Below are positions 19,245 through 29,389 of a stretch of DNA of 64,000 bases, one piece after another; positions within the stretch are counted from its first letter, which is position 1; each line of letters starts with the position of its first letter. A program made the translations under genes and the position numbers. Source of the stretch: an uncultured Lachnospiraceae bacterium (GTDB lineage: Bacteria > Bacillota > Clostridia > Lachnospirales > Lachnospiraceae); assembly GCA_946623875.1 (NCBI GenBank), contig CAMORO010000005.1, positions 1 to 64,000 of the forward strand. Reading direction: 5' to 3'. Under the pieces are notes generated by a model, which was not told the origin of the DNA, did not search any database, and was given only the letters and a program-made list of their open reading frames with translations.

Positions 19245-20207
19245 ATGATAAGACTTGCAATAGTGGTACCATGCTACAATGAGCAGGAGGTACTGCCGGA
19301 TACAAATAAACAGCTTACAGGACTTATTATGGAATTAAAGGCAGCGAAGCAAATAACAGAGGACAGCTTTATCCTGTATGTCGATGACGGCAGCAGGGAT
19401 GATACCTGGAAGATCATAGATGAGTTTGCAAAGAAGGAGAGCTGCGTTCAGGGACTTAAGCTTGCAGGTAATGTAGGGCATCAGAATGCATTGCTTGCGG
19501 GACTTATGACCGTGAAGGATGAGGTTGATGCGGCCATTTCCATAGATGCGGATCTTCAGGATGATATTGCCGTGATGTCGGATATGGTCACTAAGCTTGA
19601 GGAAGGCTGTGATATTGTATACGGGGTACGCAGTGCCAGGAAGACAGATACCTTTTTCAAACGTTTTACTGCTGAGAGCTTTTACAAGCTTATGAAGGTG
19701 ATGGGGGCCAAGAGTATTTACAATCATGCCGACTATCGTCTGATGAGTGCCAGAGCTATAGACGGACTGTCGCAGTTCAAAGAGAGAAATCTGTTCTTAA
19801 GAGGTATAGTTCCGACTATCGGATATAAGTCGGACTGTGTATATTACGAGAGGAAGGAACGTACCGCGGGCGAGTCGAAATATCCTTTGAGAAAGATGCT
19901 GGCCTTCGCCTTTGACGGTATAACTTCCTTCAGTATCAAGCCTATGTCATATATCATGGGTATAGGAGTATTTCTGATAATCTGTGCCGTTGCATTTGCA
20001 ATATATGCTTTTCATTCATATCTCACAGGAAATGTTGTAAGCGGTTGGACTTCGATAGTGCTGTCACTGTGGTTTATAGGAGGACTGGTTCTGTTTTCGA
20101 TTGGTATGGTAGGGCAGTATATAGGAAAGATATATATGGAAGTCAAGGAACGGCCGAGGTATATTGTCGAGGCGCGGGTAGGAGACAGTTCTTACAAGCG
20201 AGCTTGA
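19245..20207 (+). CDS. GtrB/DPM1-like glycosyltransferase family 2 with two C-terminal TMs
   Basis: IVVPCYNEQEVLPDT, DDGSRDDTW, ISIDADLQDD, RKERTAGESKYPLRKML. Confidence 0.9.
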   Translation: MIRLAIVVPCYNEQEVLPDTNKQLTGLIMELKAAKQITEDSFILYVDDGSRDDTWKIIDEFAKKESCVQGLKLAGNVGHQNALLAGLMTVKDEVDAAISIDADLQDDIAVMSDMVTKLEEGCDIVYGVRSARKTDTFFKRFTAESFYKLMKVMGAKSIYNHADYRLMSARAIDGLSQFKERNLFLRGIVPTIGYKSDCVYYERKERTAGESKYPLRKMLAFAFDGITSFSIKPMSYIMGIGVFLIICAVAFAIYAFHSYLTGNVVSGWTSIVLSLWFIGGLVLFSIGMVGQYIGKIYMEVKERPRYIVEARVGDSSYKRA

Positions 20208-20220
20208 CGCCCTGTATTAT

Positions 20221-20249
20221 AAAATTTATGTGATGTTCTGAAGAGTTAC
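20221..20249 (+). repeat. half-copy of dispersed element
   Basis: AAAATTTATGTGATGTTCTGAAGAGTTAC. Confidence 0.7.
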
Positions 20250-20320
20250 GATAAAATAAGATAAAGGCTCAAAGAAACAGGACGATTTAGGTGGTGTAAA
20301 GCAGACGGAAAAATGCAAAT

Positions 20321-21283
20321 ATGAAAACGGTTGCCATATCAGGCTGCACCGGACCGATCGGAACAGCCCTTATAAAAAAGTGCATAAAGGAAGGCATTAA
20401 GGTTATTGCCTATGTCAGGCCGGGCTCTGAGAGAAGGGATCTGATACCGAAGCATGACCTTGTGAAGATATCTGATTACGATCTGAAGGACTTTGCCAAG
20501 ATGTCAAGGCTGTCGGGAATGCTCAAGCTCCCCGAGGTGGATGCGTTTTATCACCTTGCCTGGGAAGGAACCGCAGAAGACAAATGGGACGATGCTGAAA
20601 CGCAGACTGTCAATATACAATATACACTGGATGCGGTTAAGCTTGCACATGCGATGAAGGCCGGGGTATTTGTTGGTGCCGGTTCACAGGCGGAATACGG
20701 ACGTGTTGATGACATACTTCGTCCTGACACACCTGTCAATCCGGAGAATGCATTCGGTGCGGCCAAGCTGTGTGCGGGACAATTGAGCAGGATAATGTGT
20801 GCTCAGTTTGGGATTAAGCATATCTGGACAAGGATACTCAGCGTGTACGGACCTTATGATGGAAACGACACGATGATCATTTCTACCATACGAAAGCTCC
20901 TTAAAGGCGAGAAGCCTGCTCTAACAATGGGAGAGCAGGAATGGGATTACCTATACAGCGAAGATGCGGCAGAGGCTTTGTATCTTATGGGAGAGTGTAA
21001 TTACAGTTCAGAGTATACGGATGCGGACAGGGGTGGTAAGATTTACTGCCTTGGTTCCGGCAAGTCCTATCCGCTTAAAGAATATATCAATGTATTGCGT
21101 GATGTGATAAATAAGGATATTGAGATCGGATACGGTGAGATACCGTATTCCGATAAAGAGGTAATGCACCTTTGTGCGGATATTTCCAAGCTGACAGAGG
21201 ACACGGGCTTTGAGCCACAGATGCCCTTCCCCAAGGGGATAGTACTGACGGTGAAGTATGTGAAAGAGGCGCATCTTTTTTGA
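20321..21283 (+). CDS. NAD-dependent epimerase/dehydratase
   Basis: VAISGCTGPIGTALI Rossmann motif; extended SDR fold pattern. Confidence 0.85.
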   Translation: MKTVAISGCTGPIGTALIKKCIKEGIKVIAYVRPGSERRDLIPKHDLVKISDYDLKDFAKMSRLSGMLKLPEVDAFYHLAWEGTAEDKWDDAETQTVNIQYTLDAVKLAHAMKAGVFVGAGSQAEYGRVDDILRPDTPVNPENAFGAAKLCAGQLSRIMCAQFGIKHIWTRILSVYGPYDGNDTMIISTIRKLLKGEKPALTMGEQEWDYLYSEDAAEALYLMGECNYSSEYTDADRGGKIYCLGSGKSYPLKEYINVLRDVINKDIEIGYGEIPYSDKEVMHLCADISKLTEDTGFEPQMPFPKGIVLTVKYVKEAHLF

Positions 21284-21292
21284 TCACATTTT

Positions 21293-21313
21293 GAGCCTGT
21301 TCTGAATATTTAC
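21293..21313 (+). repeat. half-copy of dispersed element between convergent genes
   Basis: GAGCCTGTTCTGAATATTTAC, matches the right end of 27665-27726. Confidence 0.7.
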
Positions 21314-21329
21314 TACATTTCATCAGGTG

Positions 21330-22868
21330 TCATTCTTCAACACACAGGCTGTCCAGTACTTCGAAATAATTCTCGAAGGTTTTGCGGCAGCACAATGGAT
21401 TAAGAATAGTGACACCGGGAATACGAAGACCGGTTAACGAGAAGGCCATCGCTATGCGGTGGTCTTCATATGTTTCAATGTCGGCTCCGTGCATTCCATA
21501 TGTATTTGCTTCATGCTCCCCGGCAGCCACAGCCTTTGTATCCACGCCATGTTCATCATCCGTATGATCTGTAAATGGAGGTTCTATATACAGTCCTGTC
21601 CTGTCTCCGTTTTCATCGGTTACCGCTTCGCATTTACACCCCAGTCGGTTAAGTCCTGAGATGATCGCATTTAATCTGTCCGATTCCTGGTACTGTATAT
21701 GCCCGACGTTTCGTATCGTTGATGGAGAGTGCGCAAAGGCAGCAATCACTGCCATTGTCATTGTCTGATCGGAGTAATCCTTCATGCTTATGTCGATGCC
21801 GGGATATCTTCCGTTTGCGGGAGGGTACAGCACCAGACCGTCATCGGGGTTTAATCCTTCTGAAATTGCATTCATAACATTTGTACCTGAGATGTTATCC
21901 CCGGAATTGGCGCTTGCAGTGCTATGGAAAGTATCGCATATGATACATCCGATATCTTCAAGTGCTTTGAGAAACTGTATATCGCCCTGCATTGAGGCGA
22001 GGTGTACATTCTTTACCTGCACTGTTTTCCCGCATATGGGAGACATTGCATAGAAATAGCAGGCAGCCGAAACATCAGGTTCTATATTGTAGGTGAAGCC
22101 TGTCCGGGAATAATTGCTATCCTGAGCTCCGGTACCGGATACAGTCTTTACGGCTGGTAAATTGCCGGATTTATTATCTGTGCCTGCGGGATTGACAAAG
22201 ATCGAGTCACCTTCGCGCGTGTATGAATAACCGAACTGTTCCATCATTCTCAGTGTAATGTTTATATAGGAGCCGTGGGTTCTGGATCCCGTGAGATTTA
22301 CCCTGAGTCCTTTGTCAAGTAATGGTGCAGACATAAGCATGGCACTGGCATATTGTGAGCTTATATCTGTATCCGTAGTCATTTCATCAACACATATACC
22401 TTTTGAACTGAGCCGGAAAGGGAAGTGCCCCTTTTCTCCTGTACATTCGATTGTGACACCGGCTTTTTTCAGGCTTGTAAGAAGGGCTTCCATGGGGCGT
22501 CTGCACATCTGGGGTGAGGCATCAAGGAAGTAATCACCTCCTGCAAAGGCAAGAAATACCGTCAGGAATCTGGCGGCGGTCCCTGCGCTTCCCACATTTA
22601 TTGATGCAGTTCTGTTGGGAATATTTCCCCCGGTCCCGGTAATTGTAACCGTTTTGTCCTGTTCGTTGATCTTTAGTTCAAACCCAAGTGATTTAAGGCA
22701 TGACAGGAAGGCTCTTGAGTCGTCACTGAACAGCACGCCTGTCAGAGTGCATTTATCTGTCCTCATGGCTGCAAGAAGCAGAGCCCGGTTGGTTATACTC
22801 TTGGAGCCCGGAACCTCAACGCTTATTGTGTCATTATCTTTTAACGGTCTTACCGTGTATTTGTTCAT
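21330..22868 (-). CDS. aroA: 3-phosphoshikimate 1-carboxyvinyltransferase (EPSP synthase)
   Basis: VPGSKSITNRALLLAA, NVGSAGTAARFLTVFLA, YEDHRIAMAFSL. Confidence 0.93.
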   Translation of the reverse strand: MNKYTVRPLKDNDTISVEVPGSKSITNRALLLAAMRTDKCTLTGVLFSDDSRAFLSCLKSLGFELKINEQDKTVTITGTGGNIPNRTASINVGSAGTAARFLTVFLAFAGGDYFLDASPQMCRRPMEALLTSLKKAGVTIECTGEKGHFPFRLSSKGICVDEMTTDTDISSQYASAMLMSAPLLDKGLRVNLTGSRTHGSYINITLRMMEQFGYSYTREGDSIFVNPAGTDNKSGNLPAVKTVSGTGAQDSNYSRTGFTYNIEPDVSAACYFYAMSPICGKTVQVKNVHLASMQGDIQFLKALEDIGCIICDTFHSTASANSGDNISGTNVMNAISEGLNPDDGLVLYPPANGRYPGIDISMKDYSDQTMTMAVIAAFAHSPSTIRNVGHIQYQESDRLNAIISGLNRLGCKCEAVTDENGDRTGLYIEPPFTDHTDDEHGVDTKAVAAGEHEANTYGMHGADIETYEDHRIAMAFSLTGLRIPGVTILNPLCCRKTFENYFEVLDSLCVEE

Positions 22869-22910
22869 AAGCAGATTCCTTTAAAGTTTGTAAGTCGGAA
22901 ACCATTCACA

Positions 22911-22959
22911 CATTCAGAACAGCATATATATTTTATAAATATATATGCTGTTCTGAATG
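22911..22959. repeat. perfect 23-bp-arm palindrome, 3-nt loop
   Basis: CATTCAGAACAGCATATATATTT-TAT-AAATATATATGCTGTTCTGAATG. Confidence 0.95.
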
Positions 22960-23117
22960 GTTACAGAATATCATAAATGATTGCATGATGGCAAGTGAAC
23001 AGGAATAAGGTGAAAAGTATCCCCCTGATTGCTATCCCCTGTAATCTATGGTACATTTATACTTGGGGTTACGGGGATTGTTTATATTTGACAATTGTTG
23101 GTTAAAGGAAAGGAGTT

Positions 23118-24701
23118 TTGACTGTGGAGCGGGTAATAAGAAATCTTCCGGTTGGAATTCAGAGTTTCGAAAAGATAAGAGAGAATAACAATATTTATGT
23201 TGATAAGACAGGATATATCTACCGTTTGGTTCACACGGATGTTCCGTATTTTCTGAGTCGTCCGAGACGGTTTGGTAAGAGTCTGCTTTTGTCCACAATG
23301 AAGGCTTATTGGGAGGGCAGGAAAGAGCTTTTTGAAGGATTGGAGATAGAAGAACTTGAAAAAGGCAATATGGAAGCATGGCAGCCTTATCCTGTTTTTT
23401 ATTTTGATTTTAACAGGGATAGTTATCAAAATATAAATGTTTTGGAAGCTATTCTTGAATTACATATAAATGAATGGGAAAAAATATATGGAGAAACTAA
23501 ACAGGATGCTCCTTTAGGTGTAAGATTTGGTCAGTTATTGCGTGCGGCATATGAACAGACCGGCAGACGGTGTGTTGTTCTGATTGATGAATACGACAAA
23601 TCGCTTCTCGAAACCATGGAGAATAAAGAGCTTGTTGAGCATAACAAGTCAATGTTTAAGGGTTTTTTCAGCAATCTGAAAAGTGAAGACGCCTATATTA
23701 GGTTTATATTTATAACCGGAGTTACCAAGTTCAGTAAGGTTAGTATTTTCAGTGATCTGAATCAACTTGAAGACATAACATTTGATGAAGATTATGCCGG
23801 TATCTGTGGGATTACGGAAGAAGAAATTGAAATGACTTTTGAACCTGAAATTCACATAATGGCAGAAGAACGTGGACTGACCTATGAAGAATGCAGGAAG
23901 CGGCTCAGGGCTACCTATGATGGGTATCATTTTTCACAGGGTAATATCGGGGTTTACAATCCGTACAGTTTATTGACTGCTTTAAAGAAAAGACGGTTTG
24001 GATCGTTTTGGTACGAAACAGGGACTCCGACTTTTCTTGTCCGCAGATTAAAAGAAATTGATTTTGATGTAAGGCAATTCGAAGATAAAACGCTACAGTC
24101 CACGGAAATCTTATTGTCGGACTATCGTGTGGAGAATAAGGATCCGGTTCCACTGTTATATCAAACAGGATATCTGACGATTGTAGAGGCTGTGGAAGAA
24201 GATGTCCTGACCTTGGGTTTTCCTAATGAAGAAGTTAAATATGCTTTTCTTCAGAGCCTTATGCCTGAATATGTTGAGGAATGCGGTTCGGGATCCGGGA
24301 AGGATATCTTTGCGCTGAAACGTCATATCGAGAATGGAGATACGGACTCCGTAAGGTCTGTTTTGACGGCTTTGTTTGCAAGTATAACCTATACAACCAA
24401 TGCTGCGCCGTTTGAACACTATTTTCAGACAGTGATACATATAGTTTTTACACTCCTCGGAAAGTATACCGCATGTGAACTTCATACGAGCACCGGCCGG
24501 ATTGATTGTGTGGTAGAAACAGGGAAGTATATATATCTGTTTGAGTTTAAGCGGGATGACAGCGCCGAAAAAGCTCTTCAACAGATTGACGATATGCATT
24601 ATTCGGATATATATGCTGCAGATCCGAGGAAGCTGTACAAAATAGGTGTCAGCTTTAGCTCTGCAACAAGACAATTGGATGAATGGAAGGTGGAGGAGTA
24701 G
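23118..24701 (+). CDS. AAA-ATPase_like / PD-(D/E)XK nuclease (DUF1703) family protein
   Basis: YVDKTGYIYRLVHTDVPYFLSRPRRFGKSLLLSTMKAYWEGRKELF; RRCVVLIDEYDKSL; C-terminal GRIDCVVETGKYIYLFEFKRD. Confidence 0.88.
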   Translation: MTVERVIRNLPVGIQSFEKIRENNNIYVDKTGYIYRLVHTDVPYFLSRPRRFGKSLLLSTMKAYWEGRKELFEGLEIEELEKGNMEAWQPYPVFYFDFNRDSYQNINVLEAILELHINEWEKIYGETKQDAPLGVRFGQLLRAAYEQTGRRCVVLIDEYDKSLLETMENKELVEHNKSMFKGFFSNLKSEDAYIRFIFITGVTKFSKVSIFSDLNQLEDITFDEDYAGICGITEEEIEMTFEPEIHIMAEERGLTYEECRKRLRATYDGYHFSQGNIGVYNPYSLLTALKKRRFGSFWYETGTPTFLVRRLKEIDFDVRQFEDKTLQSTEILLSDYRVENKDPVPLLYQTGYLTIVEAVEEDVLTLGFPNEEVKYAFLQSLMPEYVEECGSGSGKDIFALKRHIENGDTDSVRSVLTALFASITYTTNAAPFEHYFQTVIHIVFTLLGKYTACELHTSTGRIDCVVETGKYIYLFEFKRDDSAEKALQQIDDMHYSDIYAADPRKLYKIGVSFSSATRQLDEWKVEE

Positions 24702-24740
24702 TAACTATGGGAATTATACAGTCAAATTGGAGACCATAAC

Positions 24741-26039
24741 ATGAAGGAAAACAAAAGATCTTACACAATACAGTATGCGTTACTTAACATGATATATTTC
24801 GCGGCGTTCTGCACGATACATGCATACGCAGCGGTATTTCTGCTGGATCACGGCTTCAGTAATACAGAGGTCGGCGTGCTTCTGGCTGTGGCCAATATCA
24901 TTTCGGCGCTGGCACAGCCCTTTGTAGCGGGTCTTATAGATAAGCCGGGTCCTCTGACCAATAAGAACTTTATCCTTATCTCGGTCCTGGTGATCCTTGC
25001 GGGGTCGGTTGCGCTGATGTTCGTCGGTAACAACATTGCAATGATCTTCATAGTATATACGATCATATATATGGTCCAGTTCACATATCAGCCTGTAATG
25101 ACTGCCCTGTGCTTCGAGTATCAGAAGGCCGGGTATAATATAATGTACGGGCTGTCAAGAGGACTTGGTTCCGCAGGCTTCGCGCTGACTTCGGCTTTCA
25201 TAGGCGGCGTGGTTGAGAGAAGCGGTGTTTTTGTGCTTCTTGTCGTAAATGTGATAACAATGCTGGCATCGGCTGTTGTGATACTTATGTTTAATAAGAG
25301 TGAAGTGAAGGAAGAGGAAAAGTGTGAGGACAGCACAGATGATGCTGCCGTAGAAGTCCCGGCCGGGAAAAGGGTAATTGCGGAGCAGAGGGAGGGAGAG
25401 GGACAGATAAAAGAGAAAGAACAGAAGGCGCACAATAACATTAAGGAATTTGTGCATATTTATCCCGCGTTCACTCTGTTTCTTGTGGGTATAGTCTGCT
25501 TCTTCTTTGCGCATAACATGATAAATGATTTTATGATACAGATAATAAGGGATCTGGGAGGCGGTGAGAAGGAGCTGGGGTATTCCAATTTCCTTCAGGC
25601 GATACTTGAACTTCCGGTCATGGCCATGATAGGTCTGGTGCTTAAGAGGATATCCGCGAAAAATCTGCTGCTTATATCCGGAGTGGCTTTTCTTGTTAAG
25701 ATCATCATCCTGATCTTTGCAAAGAGTATGGTGGCAATGTATGTGAGCCAGTCGCTTCAACTGTTTGCATATGCCGTATTTATCCCTGCTGCGGCTTATT
25801 ACGTAAATGAGACCATGGAGGATCTTGATCAGGTCAAGGGACAGGCCTTCATTACGACTGCGATAACGGTAGGAGGCGTGTTCTCGAACCTTATCAGCGG
25901 ACGTCTGCTTGATGCCATGGGAGTAAAGAGCATGCTCATAACGGGAACGGTTGTCTGTGCCGCAGGCGTTGTTGTGGCATTCGCGGCACTGTGCAGATTG
26001 CCCTCCTATGTGGCAGACAGTACCTTTGATATGATGTAA
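24741..26039 (+). CDS. MFS transporter
   Basis: 12 hydrophobic segments, MFS_1-like pattern. Confidence 0.8.
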   Translation: MKENKRSYTIQYALLNMIYFAAFCTIHAYAAVFLLDHGFSNTEVGVLLAVANIISALAQPFVAGLIDKPGPLTNKNFILISVLVILAGSVALMFVGNNIAMIFIVYTIIYMVQFTYQPVMTALCFEYQKAGYNIMYGLSRGLGSAGFALTSAFIGGVVERSGVFVLLVVNVITMLASAVVILMFNKSEVKEEEKCEDSTDDAAVEVPAGKRVIAEQREGEGQIKEKEQKAHNNIKEFVHIYPAFTLFLVGIVCFFFAHNMINDFMIQIIRDLGGGEKELGYSNFLQAILELPVMAMIGLVLKRISAKNLLLISGVAFLVKIIILIFAKSMVAMYVSQSLQLFAYAVFIPAAAYYVNETMEDLDQVKGQAFITTAITVGGVFSNLISGRLLDAMGVKSMLITGTVVCAAGVVVAFAALCRLPSYVADSTFDMM

Positions 26040-26113
26040 CCGGAAGCGTACTGCCGGATACAATACTTCTAAAGACTACCGGTAATTACAGCGAAAGAAA
26101 CACACCGTCATGA

Positions 26114-27637
26114 TCACTGTATCGTATATCCGCCCACTGTTCTGTCAAGGACGGTATCATATACAAAGAAGCTGATGCCGTTGTCCCAGGACATTTCATG
26201 ATTTTCGTAATCGGTTATTTCCTGATATCCGATGGAACCGTTGGTACGGACCATGGTATGCATGGGTCCGTCCTCCTCCGTGTTTCTGACAAACAGCAGA
26301 CGACGGTTACCGTCTTCGAAGCCGATCCTGAAATCATATGAATGGGATTCGTAAATGCATTTTCCCGAATTGAGGACAAAGGCACCGATATCATTTATCA
26401 TATCTTCCTTAAGACCAAGAGATTCAAGGTACTGTATGAGAGATGGATCACTGAGACCTGTAAAGCCCGGAGCAACCGAGCAGAAGATAACGAGATTGCT
26501 GTTGTTGAGAAGGTCAAGATATTTCCCGTTTGCACCCTCAAGAGCGGCATTTCTTATATTAAAGCTTAAGGTATCCTGACGCTGGAACAGTGCTTCTTCA
26601 TCCCATGAAGAGTACTTCGGGTCGCCACGGTGATCTGACAGGTTGTAATTATCCTTAAGATATTGTCCGAAATATCTTGTGAATTTCTCGTTTCCTGCTC
26701 TGTTAAGGTGCAGTATCTCGGCGATGTCCGTTTCAAAATCAAGTCCCATTTCATCATATAAAAGGTTGAAGTCAATGTAAGGAACTCCGTATTCATCCGC
26801 TATATCAAAGATGGTATTGAACTTGGCCTGCTCTTCGGGAGTAACAACGTATGGCGATGACATGAGAAGAAGGGGGATCCCCTTTCCCTGTACATATTCT
26901 ATCGTTTTTCTTAAATATGTGATCTCCTTTTCGGTCAGTTCACCCCGTTCCGTTACACCGCTGATATCGGGCATTTCAAAAGAAACGACTGTCTCACGCG
27001 CGTCAAAGCCCTTGAAGCGGGCTGTATCATCATAATCTGCAAAATCCAGTTCGCTCAGCTCGGCATATCTTGCATGCATGGAATTAAACGGCACAAGCAG
27101 ACGCTTGAAAGAATCCTTAAGCGCGCTTATCTTTATCGCGTCTATCCTGTTTTTGTTGTGTCTTATGCCGTATGTGTTTGTAATGAGCCAGTTCTCGGGC
27201 TGGTAATCTGTCGGACGGACTCCGGGTGTTGTTATATCAAGGACCACCACCCCCGGTGTCTGTGTTTTAAGTCCTTCGACGATGTAGTGATAGCTGTTCC
27301 AGAAGGGCTGTTCCGCAGCCGCAAGATCGAAGCCCGAGATCCCGTATTCATCCCAGAGTAGTCCCGTATTTACATGACAGAAGATATGTGAGCTTCCCAC
27401 AAAAAGCGCATCGACCGTTCCTTCGGGTTGTCTGTAATAAGCCTTCATCTGTTCAATCCCGTCTTTGGATTTAAGCAGCAGGATCCTGTCGAGGAATACC
27501 AGGATCACGCCGAATACTATAAGAACGGTCAAGAGCCGGGCTATATTTTTAATGTGTCCTGATGAAGCACTGCTTTTGAGTGCAGCTTCGTTTGCTCCGT
27601 CATTGTTTGTGATCGTATTGTCTGTGTTTTCCTTCAT
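26114..27637 (-). CDS. SGNH/DltD/AlgX-like membrane-anchored acyl-transfer partner
   Basis: single N-terminal TM; VDALFVGSSHIFCHVNTGLLWDEYGISGFDLAAAEQ; DEYGVPYIDFN...HLNRAGNEKFT; next to MBOAT gene. Confidence 0.65.
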   Translation of the reverse strand: MKENTDNTITNNDGANEAALKSSASSGHIKNIARLLTVLIVFGVILVFLDRILLLKSKDGIEQMKAYYRQPEGTVDALFVGSSHIFCHVNTGLLWDEYGISGFDLAAAEQPFWNSYHYIVEGLKTQTPGVVVLDITTPGVRPTDYQPENWLITNTYGIRHNKNRIDAIKISALKDSFKRLLVPFNSMHARYAELSELDFADYDDTARFKGFDARETVVSFEMPDISGVTERGELTEKEITYLRKTIEYVQGKGIPLLLMSSPYVVTPEEQAKFNTIFDIADEYGVPYIDFNLLYDEMGLDFETDIAEILHLNRAGNEKFTRYFGQYLKDNYNLSDHRGDPKYSSWDEEALFQRQDTLSFNIRNAALEGANGKYLDLLNNSNLVIFCSVAPGFTGLSDPSLIQYLESLGLKEDMINDIGAFVLNSGKCIYESHSYDFRIGFEDGNRRLLFVRNTEEDGPMHTMVRTNGSIGYQEITDYENHEMSWDNGISFFVYDTVLDRTVGGYTIQ

Positions 27638-27664
27638 TTGTTGTACCTGTATGGATTATCAGTC

Positions 27665-27726
27665 TGTTCAGAACAGCACATAAATTTTAAAATACGAAGT
27701 ATTTAGAGCCTGTTCTGAATTTTTAC
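27665..27726. repeat. full-length copy of a dispersed inverted-repeat element (about 62 bp)
   Basis: TGTTCAGAACAGCACATAAATTTTAAAATACgaaGTATTTAGAGCCTGTTCTGAATTTTTAC; ends inverted, shared with other intergenic copies. Confidence 0.75.
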
Positions 27727-27769
27727 ACTATCTTATGACCGGTTTGCCGGTATAAGCGGAAGACGGGGA

Positions 27770-29368
27770 TCAGAATCTTCCGTATATGAAATCGGATGCA
27801 TCAAATCCCGAACCGTAATAACCCCAGCAGATGACCATGACGAACAGAACCGCAAATAAGAGCAGGCGGAAGAGGAAATTCTGCTTCGTTATAATTGCTC
27901 TTACGACGTTCATCTGCGGGCATCCGTATTCATCACCTTCTGTTCCGACGCCACCCTCGCCATGCTGCAGGATCTCCACAACAAGAAGGATGAGCATAGA
28001 GAACATGAGTATATGAAATTCACCCTCATTAATACCCAGGTTGTACAGCGACCTGTCAAAGAATATCCATGGATTAAAGAGCGACAAGGCTGTTTTCCAC
28101 ATGGTGAAGCCGCGCCTTAATGTCTCGGCCCTGAAAAAGGAGAGGCCGAAGATAAACAGCAGGAAGGTGCGCACCCTCATAAACAGGGTGTAACTGAAGG
28201 TTTCGGTATTGATGTGCAGCGTCTTTATCAGCCATTTGAAGAATGGTTGACATAACTCCGATATAATTATGACTATTCCCATATACACACCGACGCCGAA
28301 GATGTAATTAAACCCGCCTCCGTGCCACAGACCTATCAGGAACCATGAAATGAGAAGTGCAAGGAACTGTGGAATATTGTATTTCTTCTCATAGCCCTTA
28401 CCGAGCTTCTTTTTACAGAACTTGCGCAGCTTCCTGAAGGCTTCCGTCTGCATTACCGCGTAGAATACATAGGATCTCAGCCATTCCCCCAGAGTTATAT
28501 GCCAGCGGCGCCAGAATTCCGCCAGCGACACCGAATAAAAGGGATTGTTGAAGTTCTCCGGAAGATTGATGCCGAGTATCTGTGAGAAACCGAGCACAAT
28601 ATCCATGAGTCCGGAGAAATCGGTATACAACTGAAAGGCGAAGCAGGCTGCGGCAAAAGGGATATAGAAACCGGGATACAGTTCATAGTATTCATATATC
28701 TCATTTACGATGACCGCAAGACGTTCAGATATTACAAGCTTCTTGAACATGCCCCACAGTACACGCTCAAGGCCGCCAATAAAACGGTCATATGAAAAAT
28801 CATGCTTTGAATCCCACAGGCGTGAGCTTATCTGTTCATACTGGACTATGGGCCCGGAGGTCATGAGCGGAAAATAAGAGGAGAACAGTGCGAACTTTCC
28901 GGCATTGCGCTGCAGCTCGATCCTGCCCCAGTAAACATCCGTAATGTATCCCATCACGATAAGAGAAAAATAGGATATCCTCGGAGGGCATATTTCTTCG
29001 GCAATATACATGATACGTGCGACAAGATCATAGTTTATCTCATGATTAAACAATCCTGCCGCCCATTCAAAAATGTCAAGGAAAAAGCCGGTGTATTTGA
29101 GTCCCATGAGCATTGCGGCGTCAAATATGATAATAGTACGGAATACAGCCTTCGGATGCTTCGAACCGTCTGTTATATTGAGTGAAGCAATGAAATTGAC
29201 TGTAAGGAAAACAAGGAAAACGCATGTCTGCAGAGAGGTTGCATTTAAATAGTAGAATACACCTCCCGCGATAAGCAGCCATACCCACTGAAACCTGCCG
29301 GGAAGCAGGTAATACACGATCATGACGATCAGAAAAAATATGAAAAAGTCCAAAGAAATTAATGACAT
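27770..29368 (-). CDS. MBOAT family O-acyltransferase (AlgI/DltB-like)
   Basis: FFPLMTSGPIVQYEQ-like segment, NFNNPFYSVSLAEFWRRWHITLGEWLRSYVF, WHGGGFNYIFGV. Confidence 0.9.
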   Translation of the reverse strand: MSLISLDFFIFFLIVMIVYYLLPGRFQWVWLLIAGGVFYYLNATSLQTCVFLVFLTVNFIASLNITDGSKHPKAVFRTIIIFDAAMLMGLKYTGFFLDIFEWAAGLFNHEINYDLVARIMYIAEEICPPRISYFSLIVMGYITDVYWGRIELQRNAGKFALFSSYFPLMTSGPIVQYEQISSRLWDSKHDFSYDRFIGGLERVLWGMFKKLVISERLAVIVNEIYEYYELYPGFYIPFAAACFAFQLYTDFSGLMDIVLGFSQILGINLPENFNNPFYSVSLAEFWRRWHITLGEWLRSYVFYAVMQTEAFRKLRKFCKKKLGKGYEKKYNIPQFLALLISWFLIGLWHGGGFNYIFGVGVYMGIVIIISELCQPFFKWLIKTLHINTETFSYTLFMRVRTFLLFIFGLSFFRAETLRRGFTMWKTALSLFNPWIFFDRSLYNLGINEGEFHILMFSMLILLVVEILQHGEGGVGTEGDEYGCPQMNVVRAIITKQNFLFRLLLFAVLFVMVICWGYYGSGFDASDFIYGRF

Positions 29369-29389
29369 TGATTTCCCCTTGATAAAAAA

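Noticed and set aside
25155-26063. 302-aa minus-strand ORF opposite the MFS transporter
   Set aside because: Antisense to a well-supported membrane protein gene; composition (many R, H, Y) and lack of domain motifs indicate a spurious ORF.
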